Source of the DNA: Mytilus galloprovincialis
Taxonomy: Eukaryota; Mollusca; Bivalvia; Mytilida; Mytilidae
Assembly: GCF_965363235.1 (NCBI RefSeq)
Contig: NC_134842.1
Location: forward strand, 37,724,458 to 37,788,457
DNA length: 64,000 bases
Direction: 5' to 3'
A program made the translations under genes and the position numbers. Below are positions 34,801 to 46,000 of this stretch, one piece after another. The notes beneath the pieces are model-generated. The model had not been told where the DNA came from, ran no database searches, and saw only the letters and a program-made list of their open reading frames with translations. Position 1 is the first letter of the stretch. The number at the start of each line of letters is the position of its first letter.

Positions 34801-35121
34801 AGTATGCTGCATTAATGTCATATGTAAGTATACATAACTTCTATTCATCAATCTTGTTTTCTTTCTGTGTGATACATTTTACTATCTGACAATATTAAAG
34901 ATCAATTCTCCAATGAATTATCACTGCATTTAACCTCTAGAAGTAAATATGAACTGGAACTATTTTAAAACTTTGACTAAGCGTAACAAACGAATTTCAA
35001 ATATTTTGAAATGAAGTGCTTCAACACAGATCTAGAGAAGGATAAAAGTCATTTGATTTAATTTGAAATTTGTATTTTTCAGTTGTACGGTACTGCACCA
35101 TTGCCAGAAATACAACCATAG
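31894..35121 (+). CDS. Secreted EF-hand calcium-binding protein, six exons
   Basis: Exons: 31894-31943, 32313-32446, 33577-33741, 33952-34001, 34777-34823 and 35083-35121. An AATAAA follows near 35198. Exon 1 gives a signal peptide (MHLFVFTFLFGISSILC). EF-hand loops are readable: DLDNSNCLSLTE, DHDHSGSVAEHE and DMDKDGVLSSTD; the first departs most from consensus. A fourth, broken by an intron, starts LDNN. The C-terminus is NHCLEHNEYAALMSY plus LYGTAPLPEIQP. Phases agree for exons 1-2-3 and 5-6. Exon 4 (50 nt) is one base short, modulo 3, for joining exon 3 (phase 1) to exon 5 (phase 1). Read as it stands, exon 4 gives DSNSDICPSSVGYFFSQV and a stop if not spliced. Secreted EF-hand proteins in molluscs often act in the extrapallial or blood fluid as calcium carriers; that role is inference. 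Confidence 0.8.
32205..32292 (-). repeat. Family C element end in EF-hand intron 1
   Basis: On the minus strand: GAGCGTCACTGATAAGTC, TTATGTAGACACAAAGCGCG, TCTGGCGTTAAATTATAAAC, CTGGTACCTTGATGAC. A hammerhead-like core with two departures (GATAAG, ACACAAA). Confidence 0.7.
32505..32615 (-). repeat. Family D repeat copy
   Basis: Reverse-oriented copy: GATTGCCAATGGGACAAGTC, ATAGGTCAGCGTACAGTTCA, CAATGAACAAAGCCCATA. Within EF-hand intron 2. Confidence 0.75.
32975..33095 (-). repeat. Family D repeat copy
   Basis: GATGAGGTGTGATTGCCAAT, GAGACAACTCTCCACCAGA, CTATAGGTCATCGTATGGCC. Within EF-hand intron 2, directly before a family A fragment. Confidence 0.75.
33100..33380 (+). repeat. Family A 3'-half variant, partly duplicated
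   Basis: GTCCTGTACCAAGTCAGGAA and TATAGTTCGTTTCTGTGTGT, with a second partial copy (CATTTCTGTGTGTGTTACAG) near 33330. Confidence 0.6.
34335..34562 (-). repeat. Family B repeat (Penelope-like terminal repeat relative), solo
   Basis: Minus strand reads CTTACCCTTCTGGAGCACCT, GAGATCACCCCAGTTTTTG, TTTCTATGTTGTATTTTG, GTTTGCATGTCCCTTTGATA. Good alignment by eye with the direct repeats at 57064-57269 and 60408-60612. In EF-hand intron 4. Confidence 0.75.
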
Positions 35122-35129
35122 AGCATGCA

Positions 35130-35865
35130 TAAATGATAATACGTCAAAAGTCACTATATGCTTAGATCAAAAATCCAAGTACTAGCAACTAGCATTAAAT
35201 AAATTTAGATAGACGTATAAAGTTATTGTCAGTAGCTTATCAATTAAATACAAAAAACGTTAAAACTTTCCATCAAAAGTCAAACGACAAAGACGTTTTT
35301 TACCACATGTCCTCGTGCGATCCTCAAGAACGAACAAACCCCACAAATTTAGTACGTTATAAAAGGCATAGGAATGTAAATGTAAAAAAAAAAATAAAGA
35401 ATAACACTGGCCTTATTAAAAGTAAAAACAAAAAACGAAAACAATTATGCAACACAAAAAACCCTTGAATTATTGGTAGTCCATCAGCTAGTTTTCAAAA
35501 GCGCTCTAGTTAAGGAGTTTGTGTTACACCCCAGGGTACCGCAATTTTTTTTGATAGAATTCAACTTCATTATCTTATTGATAAAATACAAGGTGTTAGA
35601 CTAAAAAAAAAGTGTCCAAAAGAGGTTTAAAAACGTCCCTTTCAATGGTCCCCTCATTTAGCTATCACGACTAAGTAATTTTTAATTAAAATTTTAAATA
35701 TAAAGCGATTAAAAAAAAATAAATTATAGGTTTAAACAACTAAAACAGATATATAACTATCATATTTAATGTAACTCTGAAGATTATTTGTTTTAAAAAA
35801 ATGTTAGTTTACATTACAAACAATCCGATTTTTTGGGTTAAAATTAAGGCATATTTTCTCATTTC
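35130..35865. other. No gene seen
   Basis: Region 3' of the EF-hand gene. The plus-strand reading frame at 35226-35468 is lysine/asparagine-rich low-complexity and is not supported. Confidence 0.4.
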
Positions 35866-35869
35866 ATAA

Positions 35870-37828
35870 TGCCCGCGTCACACTGTCCCGATTTTTACGC
35901 CGATGACAACACGATTATGTAAAGTTTTAAAATCGGGACTGATCGTATCCAGATCAGGCTATTCGTAGTGCCATCTTTAACCATCGTAGAACCATCGGCC
36001 ACTTTTTCTAGCCTTCGGGGAAAACTTCGGGAAGGGTTCTAAATTTTTTAACTTGTTAAAAAATCCCCGAAGGTGCGTCCGATGTTGAGGGTTCGTATTG
36101 AGTTCGTATCACCATCCTCACCATCGTAATGTCACCGGGAATGCATCTTTGAACATCGTATTGCATTCGTGTTTCCATCGTTTTCATCGGGCAGTTTTGA
36201 CATTACGATGTCTACACGAATGAATCACGAAGCTACCCGAAGGTCTTACGATGGCAACACGACTTCGTGAAGACCTCGTAATCCCGTCGTGTTGCATTCG
36301 AATAAAAATACGAAGGCGACAAGATGGAACTACGACGGCAATAAATCCAGCTAAATGTAAGTTAATTTTCGCGCTAAAGTACATTTAAAGTGCCATGCGC
36401 GATATGCACTGGTCAGTCTAATACGACAGTTAAGAAAGACGTTCACAAAACATGGAGCTCATATCATATGATTCTATGAGAAAAAGAAAGACGGCAGCGT
36501 TTTTTCTATTAATTCAAATGTAACAAGCAACTATTACAGGCTCAGGATTTACTTTTACAAGTAAAATATTATTTTTTGTCAATTTTTCATATCAAGTAAC
36601 ATAATGAAAATCATAAACGCGCCTCGTACACCAACACTGCAGGTACACGTATATAGGGAAACCAACTTTTTCTTCATTATTCTGATTTTTTATGTATCGT
36701 CTGAGTTGTTGTCACACGAATGTTTACTTCATAACCATTTTGTTTTCTATAAGTCATATTTTGCCACATTTGTTCCTTTCCCCACATCCTTCCTTTTGTC
36801 TATATTATCATGATATTCTCCTGGAAAGAGCTCTTTTTGAATAAAAGGGATCAACGAACCCATTACCTTACCTTTAAGATAGATCAGTAAACATGGGCAT
36901 AATAATGGGTGATTATTCAGACTAGTGCACACATTTTACAGTTCAAACAAAGCAATGCCGAGCGTGGAATCCCCTCGTATATAACATATTGGGGACAAAT
37001 ATGGACACTATATTTGTATATGACACATGCAGAAAATGGTAAATTGAATATGCATATTTGATACATAAACTTTTTTTTTAGAAATCAACCAAAACATACA
37101 GTAACTGGAAAAACCTTTATATTGTCTTTAAAACCAGCAGGTAAAGAAATGAGCAACCAATTTCCTGTGTATTATGCTTCCAGTTCTTTGTCTCTTTTTC
37201 TCTGTGCTATGGGTATCCGATTCCGAACTTTCCACTTCTATATCTATTTTTCTGTTGGTCTTGTACTTTCCTGCTAGACTCATACCCCTCCCTCTTCCTC
37301 TTTCTCTCCCTCTCCCTGATTTTGGTGGCATTATATGCAGAGACTCAGAGTCAAGTTTTACCCTTCAAGCCCACGGTCTTCCGTCTTATGATTAAACCAG
37401 AAATTAAATGTACAATATTTTATATATTCAATATTGATCAAATAATTTAAAACGCGTGATGCCTTCGGCATATAATTTAAATGCATCGTAAGCTGTACAC
37501 GACGTCTTTTAGACATCGTATGGCCATCGCGCCATCATCGTAATCCATCGTGTAGCCTTCGTAATCCATCGTGTAGCCTTCGTGATCCATCGTGTAGGCT
37601 TCGGCTGAGATATGAATCTTAAATACCCGTCTTCGGTTAACCTTCGTATGTCCATCTTTTGCTATCGTATATAATTTCGGCACCATCGTATAGACTTCGT
37701 TATTCATCGTACTTACTTCGGTCACTTTTTGGTATTTTAACGAGATCGGGACCAACTTCGTACGAACTTACAATTTTCGCTTTCGGGTGTCCATCGTATA
37801 TAAAAATCGGGACAGTGTGACGCGGGCA
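35870..37828. mobile_element. TIR element with TAA target duplication (PIF/Harbinger-like, non-autonomous)
   Basis: Terminal inverted repeats of about 27 bp are near perfect: TGCCCGCGTCACACTGTCCC on the left and its complement at the right end. TAA flanks both sides (35867-35869 and 37829-37831), the TWA-type target of PIF/Harbinger elements. Long subterminal zones (35880-36310 and 37480-37800) are dense in short GTGTAGCCTTCGTAATCCAT-type units. The 36310-37440 core is different in composition, with a CT-rich tract at 37280-37320 and one basic reading frame on the minus strand. No transposase was found. Confidence 0.8.
37128..37331 (-). CDS. Basic reading frame inside the TIR element (hypothetical)
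   Basis: Starts MPPKSGRGRERGRGRGMSLA, followed by an acidic serine stretch EVESSESDTHS and a basic EKKRQR. The composition looks like the N-terminus of a nuclear or DNA-binding protein and could be a leftover first exon of an element-encoded protein. It depends partly on a CT-rich tract, so it may be accidental. Confidence 0.25.
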   Translation of the reverse strand: MPPKSGRGRERGRGRGMSLAGKYKTNRKIDIEVESSESDTHSTEKKRQRTGSIIHRKLVAHFFTCWF

Positions 37829-38269
37829 TAAAGAAATTCGTAATGCAATTATCCGTTTTTGTGAATCAAAATTTAAAATTTATTTATCGTCTTAAATATG
37901 TATTATTTAATAAAACATATGTACGTGCAGATACTCGTGAAATACCGGAAATCATCACATTACCGTCTTCGATTCAGTCGATAATATATGCATACCTGAG
38001 TGCACACATAAGCACTTAAGCTTATTAATTTGCAACTGAAAACAAACATTAAATTGACGAGTATGTTGTTTTTGTGAGACAAATTATTTTATAAAGTAAA
38101 TGTGTAAAAAAATATTTATGAAAAAATGACAAATACAAGTTATTTTTTTTGCGTTCTGAAAGGGTGCACTCTATCGAACTCAATAAAGGTGTGCTTGTTT
38201 ACATGTTGTGTTTTAGTATGTCGTGATTGAGTTAAGATTGTTGAGTCATTTAATCGACAAACATTGCTT

Positions 38270-38960
38270 TGAAAGAAGGTCAAATTTTCAGTTTGAGAAT
38301 TTTTTCTTTCTTTGGCACAAAACTATGTGACAGCAATACACTAAATTTCATTACAACCTCGGATTCAGTAAGATTAATACATCACCAAGGTGGCTATATA
38401 GTTTGAAGAAAATCCAAGTTGATTTGAAAAAGTTATAAAAAAAAATTAAAGTGTACTATCTCTATTTTGTTCGAACTGCAAATTCTAGCTTTTTTGACAT
38501 AGATTAATTTAATTCTTGAATTTGACAGCAATACAACAAAAAACAAAATGACCTGGGATTCAGTAAGCTTAATATATATGTAAGACAGCTGCATAGCTTG
38601 ATGAAAATCCAAGTTGATTTGAAAAATTTATAAAAAGAATTAAAGTGTACTATCTCTATTTTGTCCGAATTGCAAATCCTAGTTTTTTTTTACCAAGATT
38701 AATTAAATTCTTAAATTTTACAGCAATACAACAAAAAACTAAATGACATGGGATTCAGTAAGCTTAAGATATATCTAAGATAGCTGCATAGTTTGATGAA
38801 AATCCAAGTTGATTTGAAAAAGTTATGAAAAAAAAATTAAAGATGCCTATAGATCTGAATTTATATAATAATTTTTATTTTTACCTATTGTAAAATAAAA
38901 TTCTTTCATTTCACAGCAATAAATCAAACTACCTAATGAGCTTTAATTTTGTAAGATCAA
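38270..38960 (+). repeat. ~185-195 bp tandem repeat, three to four copies
   Basis: Recurring blocks GACAGCAATACA[AC]YAAA, GGATTCAGTAAGMTTAA, GAAAATCCAAGTTGATTTG and TAAAGTGTACTATCTCTATT. Copies begin near 38330, 38525 and 38715, with a decayed fourth near 38915. Confidence 0.85.
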
Positions 38961-38999
38961 TATTTAATTTTAGTTAGATTAGCTGATTTACACCAGTCA

Positions 39000-39290
39000 A
39001 AACTAAATTTGAAGGTCAAGACTAGTTGAGACAGGTCGAGACTGGTTGAGACTGAGTTGAGACTAGTCGAGGCAGGTCGAGACTAGTCAAGACAGGTCGA
39101 GACAGGTCGAGCCTTGGTCAAGACCATTTCAGACTACACAAAGATCATCAAGTACTGAATCAGACTAATTAAGTAAAGTCGAGACCTAGTCGAGTACATT
39201 TAAGTACAGTTAAGTACAGTCGAGACAATGTCGAGACTGGTCGAGTAAAATGTGTGCTCGATTTTACTGGTCGAGCACAAAAACTGGTCA
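39000..39290 (+). repeat. GTCGAGAC short-unit array
   Basis: Irregular repetition of 9-11-bp units such as AGGTCGAGACTAGTCAAGAC, GGTTGAGACTG and AAGTACAGT. No open frame of note. Confidence 0.85.
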
Positions 39291-39764
39291 ATTCAGACTC
39301 TGAGCAGTTTGTAGTGTAACGGCCTCATTTAAATTAAAACAGTTCATTAAGAAATTTTGGAAAATATCTTCTCAAGTCAACATATTGCCATTCACTAGTT
39401 ATAACAAAATGCGTACACCTGTTTATTTTTATTTAGTTAATCTTTTTATCATTTTGATATAATAAATGACCCTTGATGTTGTCTTTTCAATGACGTGCCA
39501 ACTGAGAAGGGTCATACCTTATGAAGGTTTAGTATTAACTGTAAATTTTTTAATTACCCCGACCATATGAGTATATACGGTCATTACCATACGCGTATGG
39601 TTCAAATACGCATATGGTCCGGAACAGATACACACACAACAACAGCAGCGAGCTCCTACAATTTCTGTCTTCACTTACTCCCTTCACTTGACACTGCGAT
39701 GTTACAACACAACACAATATTATAATTATTTGAAAGGGCTTATCTTACCAGATCGATACTAAAC

Positions 39765-40405
39765 ACAACAACAACTAGATTTGTAATTGCTAGCAATAAC
39801 GGATGACACCCTCGTCCCCCAATTGCCAGGATAACGGCAGCCATTTTGAAATTTCCAAAATAAAAGAGCGTATCTACACATGCAAATAACCATTTTTGTA
39901 AAGTATCATTAAGTTTGGAGCATTTTGAAATTTTTGCTGTTTCCATTGTTACGGCGGCCATTTTGAAAATTCCAACTTCAAAATGCAACTCTGCCTATGC
40001 CAATTACCATTTCGGTAAAGTTTCATCCAGTTTGCAGCAATTTTTTTAAAAAAAGTTTTTGACCTTTTCGCATATTGTTTTCATGGTGACTACAGACATT
40101 TTGGAAATTCCAACTCCAAATGCCACATCTACCAATGTTGCTCATCATTACAATGAAGTTTCATTAAGTTTGGAGCATTTTGATTTTTTTGAAATTTTTG
40201 GTGTAGTTTCCATGACATAGTAATTCCAATGATTGCCAAAATCATCCAACACCTGTATACAGTGGGCACCTACATTGTATTAAAATATAATGATTCTGAG
40301 TTAAAGCATATCATAACAGTTCACCAAAACAAAAAACAGGATTTTTTTTCACATTTGTTCCGTTTCCATGTTAACGGCAGCCATCTAAAACAATTCCATG
40401 CTTCG
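39765..40405 (+). repeat. ~630-bp dispersed repeat, copy 2
   Basis: Colinear with 1600-2235 (ACAACTAGATTTGTAATTGC to CAATTCCATGC), with small indels throughout. Confidence 0.85.
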
Positions 40406-41400
40406 TGCACAACTTGACATGGGGGTCCTCACTATAGTAGGTTCCATCAACATTGGTCCATTGGATTTCAAGAAATCACCTGGACAAAATGTGTTGCAAG
40501 AAAAAAAAAAGAAACGTAGATTAACAGTATGTCACCCAAACTCCGTTGAGGGTACCATAACAAATAGAAGCCAATGGCACAAAGTATCGACATAGAGTAT
40601 CCGCAGTAAATGAAAGCTTGGGCAAAGGTTAATGCATAAACATGTCTTATTTGAATACTCATTTTGTAGCAGAATACAAAAAAAAAAAGACACCCATCAA
40701 CGAGACTCTCGATAAAGACGGCTTGAATAAGCACATGTACACAATGCAATGATATTTATATAATCGGAACAGCGTATCTACAATCCAAACGTCAAAAAAT
40801 CTCAAAATCTTAGTTAAAAGTTGCACTTCCTTTGACATTTTCACGTTTTGTCGTGATTCTCTGAAGATGACATATATATTACTATGAAGCAATCCATACC
40901 TTTTTAGAAAGGTTTAACTTGTGTCAAATTGCATGTAGAACCAAAAATATAAATATCCGGATATAATATCAAATGAACGACATGTGTGTTTTACAACAAT
41001 CAAAATAATTTTGCATGTTTACCATTTAACTGTTAACATAAGTTTCAAGAGAAAATAAAAGAATGCCTTTTTCATCCTCGTCATGTTTCATCAGGTCTTA
41101 TAGTCAATATTTTCTTTTTTGATGCCTCAAATATATCTCTTCAGTTTAATGTTTTGACTGCATATATATCAACCAGCTCGCTTTTCATAATCTCGGGACA
41201 TGAATTAAGTTTATTTCATGCATGAAATTTACTAATTAATATATTGCACAATTCCCGTTAATATCCATTGAACATAAAGTCAAACCATAATTTACAGCAT
41301 TCCCAAAATATATCTGTAAACTATAACTGAAACATAAAATTGAAACAATGACATGTGTGAAAAATAGACATAACAACAACAGCTATAAGCAACTTGATTA
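40406..41400. other. No gene seen
   Basis: AT-rich; short reading frames on both strands without family resemblance. Confidence 0.4.
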
Positions 41401-41605
41401 TGCCACATGTGGAGCAAGTCTGCTTACCCTTCCGGATCACGTGAGATCACCCCGGTGTATCCCTTAGTATTTAGTTTTCTATGTTATGGTTTGTATATTG
41501 TTGTTTGCCTTTTGGTCTTTTTCTCCGCCCCCCCCCCCCCTTCCCTCACTTGGCGTTGTCAGTTTATTATTCGACGTATTAGAATAAATTCACTTTGGTA
41601 GTTTT
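41400..41605 (+). repeat. Family B repeat relative, solo
   Basis: GCTTACCCTTCCGGATCACG, TGAGATCACCCC, TTAGTTTTCTATGTTATGG, CTTGGCGTTGTCAGTTTATT, interrupted by a C10 run at 41530. Confidence 0.7.
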
Positions 41606-43031
41606 TGTCTCTCTTTTACATTGGGAAATTGACAGTTTGGTTAGTTACAGACGCATATTTCAATCGAGATTGAAGATATAAGAATGTGATAAGAGTCGAT
41701 CAATAAAAGGAGGTTTTATCCTGACCTGATTCTTAAAATTGTCTGATGAAAGTGTTATAACCTGTTCATTGCTTGTTCAGTACTGGTTCTTTTTCATCTC
41801 AAATATTACAATAAATATATTACACAAAACACAACATACCCCAGAATAACAAAAAACAATATATTTATTTTTCGGTTAACTCGGTTTCGAGCTGGTAAAT
41901 AACTTGTTATGACATATAATACATTGTATGACTGTTTGTGAACTTGATTGGGATTGGGGGTAATATCTCATACATATCTCAAAAGTAGAAAATGTACATT
42001 AAAGAAGCCCCTTGCTGTGAACTAGACCGACACGGAAAGCCAGATTTTAAGGATAGTTCACATGGTACTCAGTCAACCGGAGGACATTTTACCCATTTCC
42101 CGACAAATTATCCTGTATCCCAGTTTGTTATGCTCGTTTAGACAAAAAGCTACTAGTTATTTTTTTAAAAGGGAATAGGTCCGGTAAAGGCCGATTTTGG
42201 CCTCAATGTTAAGGTTCGTCTGATGAAATATTTTGGAAACTTTCAGTCGATTCAATTAGTTTAAGTGAAAGATTTGAACTAATTTGGTCATTAAAGACGC
42301 TCAAATTCAACCTTGAATATGCCAAATCTATCAAATATGCCATACTATGTCTCTTTTCAGATTTTTTTTTTATCAAAAATAAAGTGGCCGCATCCGTGTT
42401 CATTCTCAAACTTTATTTACATTATGTATTTGCATGAAATGCAACTTACATTTACATATTAGGAATGAACAAGAATGCGACCACTCTCATTTTAGATGGA
42501 ATCCTTCTAAAAAATTAACCAAAATGCTAAAATTTCAAAGATTTCAGCTATTTAGCATGACTTAATGATGCTAGTACCCGATACATGTGCATTGAATTGT
42601 CAAAATAAGCCTATATTTATGTAACAAAAGTATTCTTCTGTCCAATAAATAGCTTAAAGTCTACATATTAGCAATTTTGTAAAACTGCTTTATATTGGGG
42701 CAAAAAGGATTCTTAATGGGCCTCCTTGGTTAGTTTTTTAACGTCATTACAGTTAATTTTCGTCTTTTTGGCTTCTCAATACACTTAAACTTCGTACTCT
42801 AATTGACCTTGTTAATTTCCTATTTCGGGCATCGCGAATAAATCTTTTGAAGACGAGACAAAATTATCAGCTTGGTATCTTTAATGACTTTTTTAGGTAA
42901 AAAGATAGAAATTGAACATACATGTACGTGATACATATAGTTCTGAAATGAAGAAATGTTGGCATTTTTTTTATCTACATCTACCTTTAGACGTTACTGA
43001 TGATAGATGATATAATTGAAATAATAACAGA
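41606..43031. other. No gene seen
   Basis: 3' side of the metalloproteinase gene; I looked for hemopexin-type exons on the minus strand and saw none. Confidence 0.4.
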
Positions 43032-46000
43032 TTACAAGTACTTACAAGCTGTAATAATATACTTAATATTACAAATAAGTTTATTGTTGATCCCGGATGA
43101 AGTGGCCGATGGTGAAGGTAACGGCGCTGATAGCTCACCTTCTGGAACACCTTACAAATAAAGGGTTCATCAATTTACTCATACAGTACAACTTTCACTT
43201 AAAAGGTGAAAGTTTTTAAATATAAAAGCAAATAAATAAAGAGTTTTTGCCTGCGAAATGAAAGCTGCTTATATAAATATATTTACCAGAACACACCAGC
43301 AATATTACGGGTCCGTGACTTAATTAAAGTAACTACGCCTTGTTTTTAGCCTGGATGTTTAGTATTTGTAAGTCTCATCATATAAGAATACAATACAAAT
43401 TACTAAAAATCAGGTTAAAACTATATGGGACAGTTACTCTAATTCGGAAGCGGCCGTCAACAACTAGCTTACTATAAAACCAGGTTTAATCTACCATTTT
43501 CTACAGAAAAGAATGACTGTACCAGGAATATGATAGTTATTCATTCATTTGATGTGATTGTGCATTTGATTTTGCCATTTGTTTACGGATTTTCCGTTTT
43601 GAATTTTCCTGGGAGCTTATTTACTATTGTCTGCTAAGTATGACGATGTAAATTAGCACGTTATTAGATATATGTTTGTGTCTTAATGTTTTTTCTCACA
43701 TGTTCTAGACGAGGGCTATCTAACGCTTTACATATCGTTCATGTCGTTAGGACATGTATCTTAAGTTGATGCATACAATAAAAACGAAGCCATAAGCGGA
43801 ACGTACAAAAGGCTAAAATTAAGTGGGGTTGTAAATGATCGTTAATGAGGCCCCTCATGGGGGGGGGGTCCTAGTAATCACATAATCACCATTTTTTGCC
43901 AATATAATCACATAATCATTAAATATTTGCTTATCTTTAGTAATCAAATAATCATAAACTAAAAATACAGTCCTAGGTAATCAAATAATCATGAAATATT
44001 TGGCTTAATAATCAAATAATCATTAAAAAAACGGCCAAGTAATCACATAATCAAAAACCCCATGAGGGCCCTCGTTAATACACGCAAAAGTAGAAATAAC
44101 TTTCAAGTATTACCATAGAGTGATTGTATTCCTGTGATGTCGTCCTGGTGAAGTTGCCAACCTCGGTCCATTCTTTTATAAAATGGCGCCATCAAAGAAG
44201 CAGTGTTTTGCGAATGACCAAGTCCTAATGCATGTCCAAATTCATGTGCAGCTACAACTTCAAGATCAGTTCCCGATCCTGATCTAAAAATCCAGGTTTC
44301 ATCGTCATCAAAATGGGTGTCGCCATCGGTTGGATAAAATGCATGCGCTAAAACTCTCCCTAAAATACATGCAATCTTACGTAAGTTTTGGATCACGCAT
44401 GATAAGTCATTGAGTTATCTGATTATTAGTACAAAAAGAGAAGAACCAACAGGAGAAGACTATTATGTCTTATTTATGTTTTTCCTATTGAACCATTTTA
44501 TTGTCATTTTGGTAAGTTAATCATAGATACAACGATTAAATTATGTACTAAATAGGGTCGTTTAATCGACTTATCTTAAGGCTGACCAATGATACTAGAA
44601 TACAAAAAAATAAAAAGGCTAATTAAAGTACGGTTCTGTGAAGAGCATGGAAGACCTAAATTTTCGAAAGGTTATGAAAAATATAACTTAAGTTATCTAT
44701 CCTAGGGGTAGAAAATCCATAGTATTCCGAAAAGTTTTAACAATTACGAGGGATAAGAAATTAAATATATATGTCTGTTCTTTAGATTTGACTTGAATAG
44801 TGAAGAATGAAGAACTCTAGTTATTTTTATAGCTGCTTATTTAATTATCTAATATATTCTGAATCATTCGCATCAACACTTCGCTCGTTCTCCGAATCAA
44901 AATCTGCACATGATACAAACTAAAATCCCTTGGCTTTGACATATTTAACCTTTCAACCTTTTCGTCCATGAAACAACAGTCATAGTTCATGAAACCGTGT
45001 GTTTTTCGTACGAGTTACCTAGACTGTACACGTATTGTCCAAAAAATACAAATTAGTTATGTGTTATATATTCAAACTGCATTAAATACCTGGACCATCA
45101 AAAGCGTTATACGATCCGTCACCGTGGTTACCCTTGGCAAATAGAATTTCTATATCTGGAAAGCCTTCTGTTTGTTCAAATACCAATGGCGTCACATTGG
45201 ACCATTTCTTTAACGCATGCTCTAAAGCTAATCTAAAAGATATAAATGATGTCATATACATTATTATACAATACACATTAATGCTAGTAGTAGAGTCGTA
45301 TGGGAAGTAGCGATTAATTAAAACAAAATGATGGAATATTTTTGCACACATACGGAGGAGAGATTAAACGAATGTGTATTTGACTAAAGTGAAAAAGACT
45401 TCGCATATTTTGTTAATCCACTTATCGATATTAAAAAGGGTACACATGGTAATAGACGTAGGGAGTTCATGAAAACTGTTTTTTTTTTATTTTGTTGTCA
45501 AATATTTGATGGCTTATATTTGATTCGTTTATCACATTTTAAAGTCATGTGAAATTTTAGAGCTCTTAAGAGTTATACATTGTAGCGATTATACCTATCT
45601 ATTGTTAAATGAAATAGCTCTCTATAAATTGCTTTTTTATGAGGCGTTTTTCTGGATTGATCTCATCCTGAAAGCCAATACTTAAACCAAAAAAATGGAA
45701 AAACGTTAGAAATTAATGAACAAAAGGGACATAAAGACAATAACAGAATTTATTTAAGGGCGAGAAAGGTTAGTACGCACGAAATTTATGCATGTTAATA
45801 AAGGTGAAGGCACTATATTAGTCAAAATTTTACGTCTGTCCAACGGTTGGTTAAATAGTTTTCAAAGGTAACAGGATCATGATTCAATACTCCAGACACG
45901 CGTTTCGTCTACATAAGACTCATGAGTGACGTTCAGATTAAAATAGTTATAAAGCCAAACAAGTACAAAGTTGAAGAGCATTGAGGTTCCCAAATTCGAA

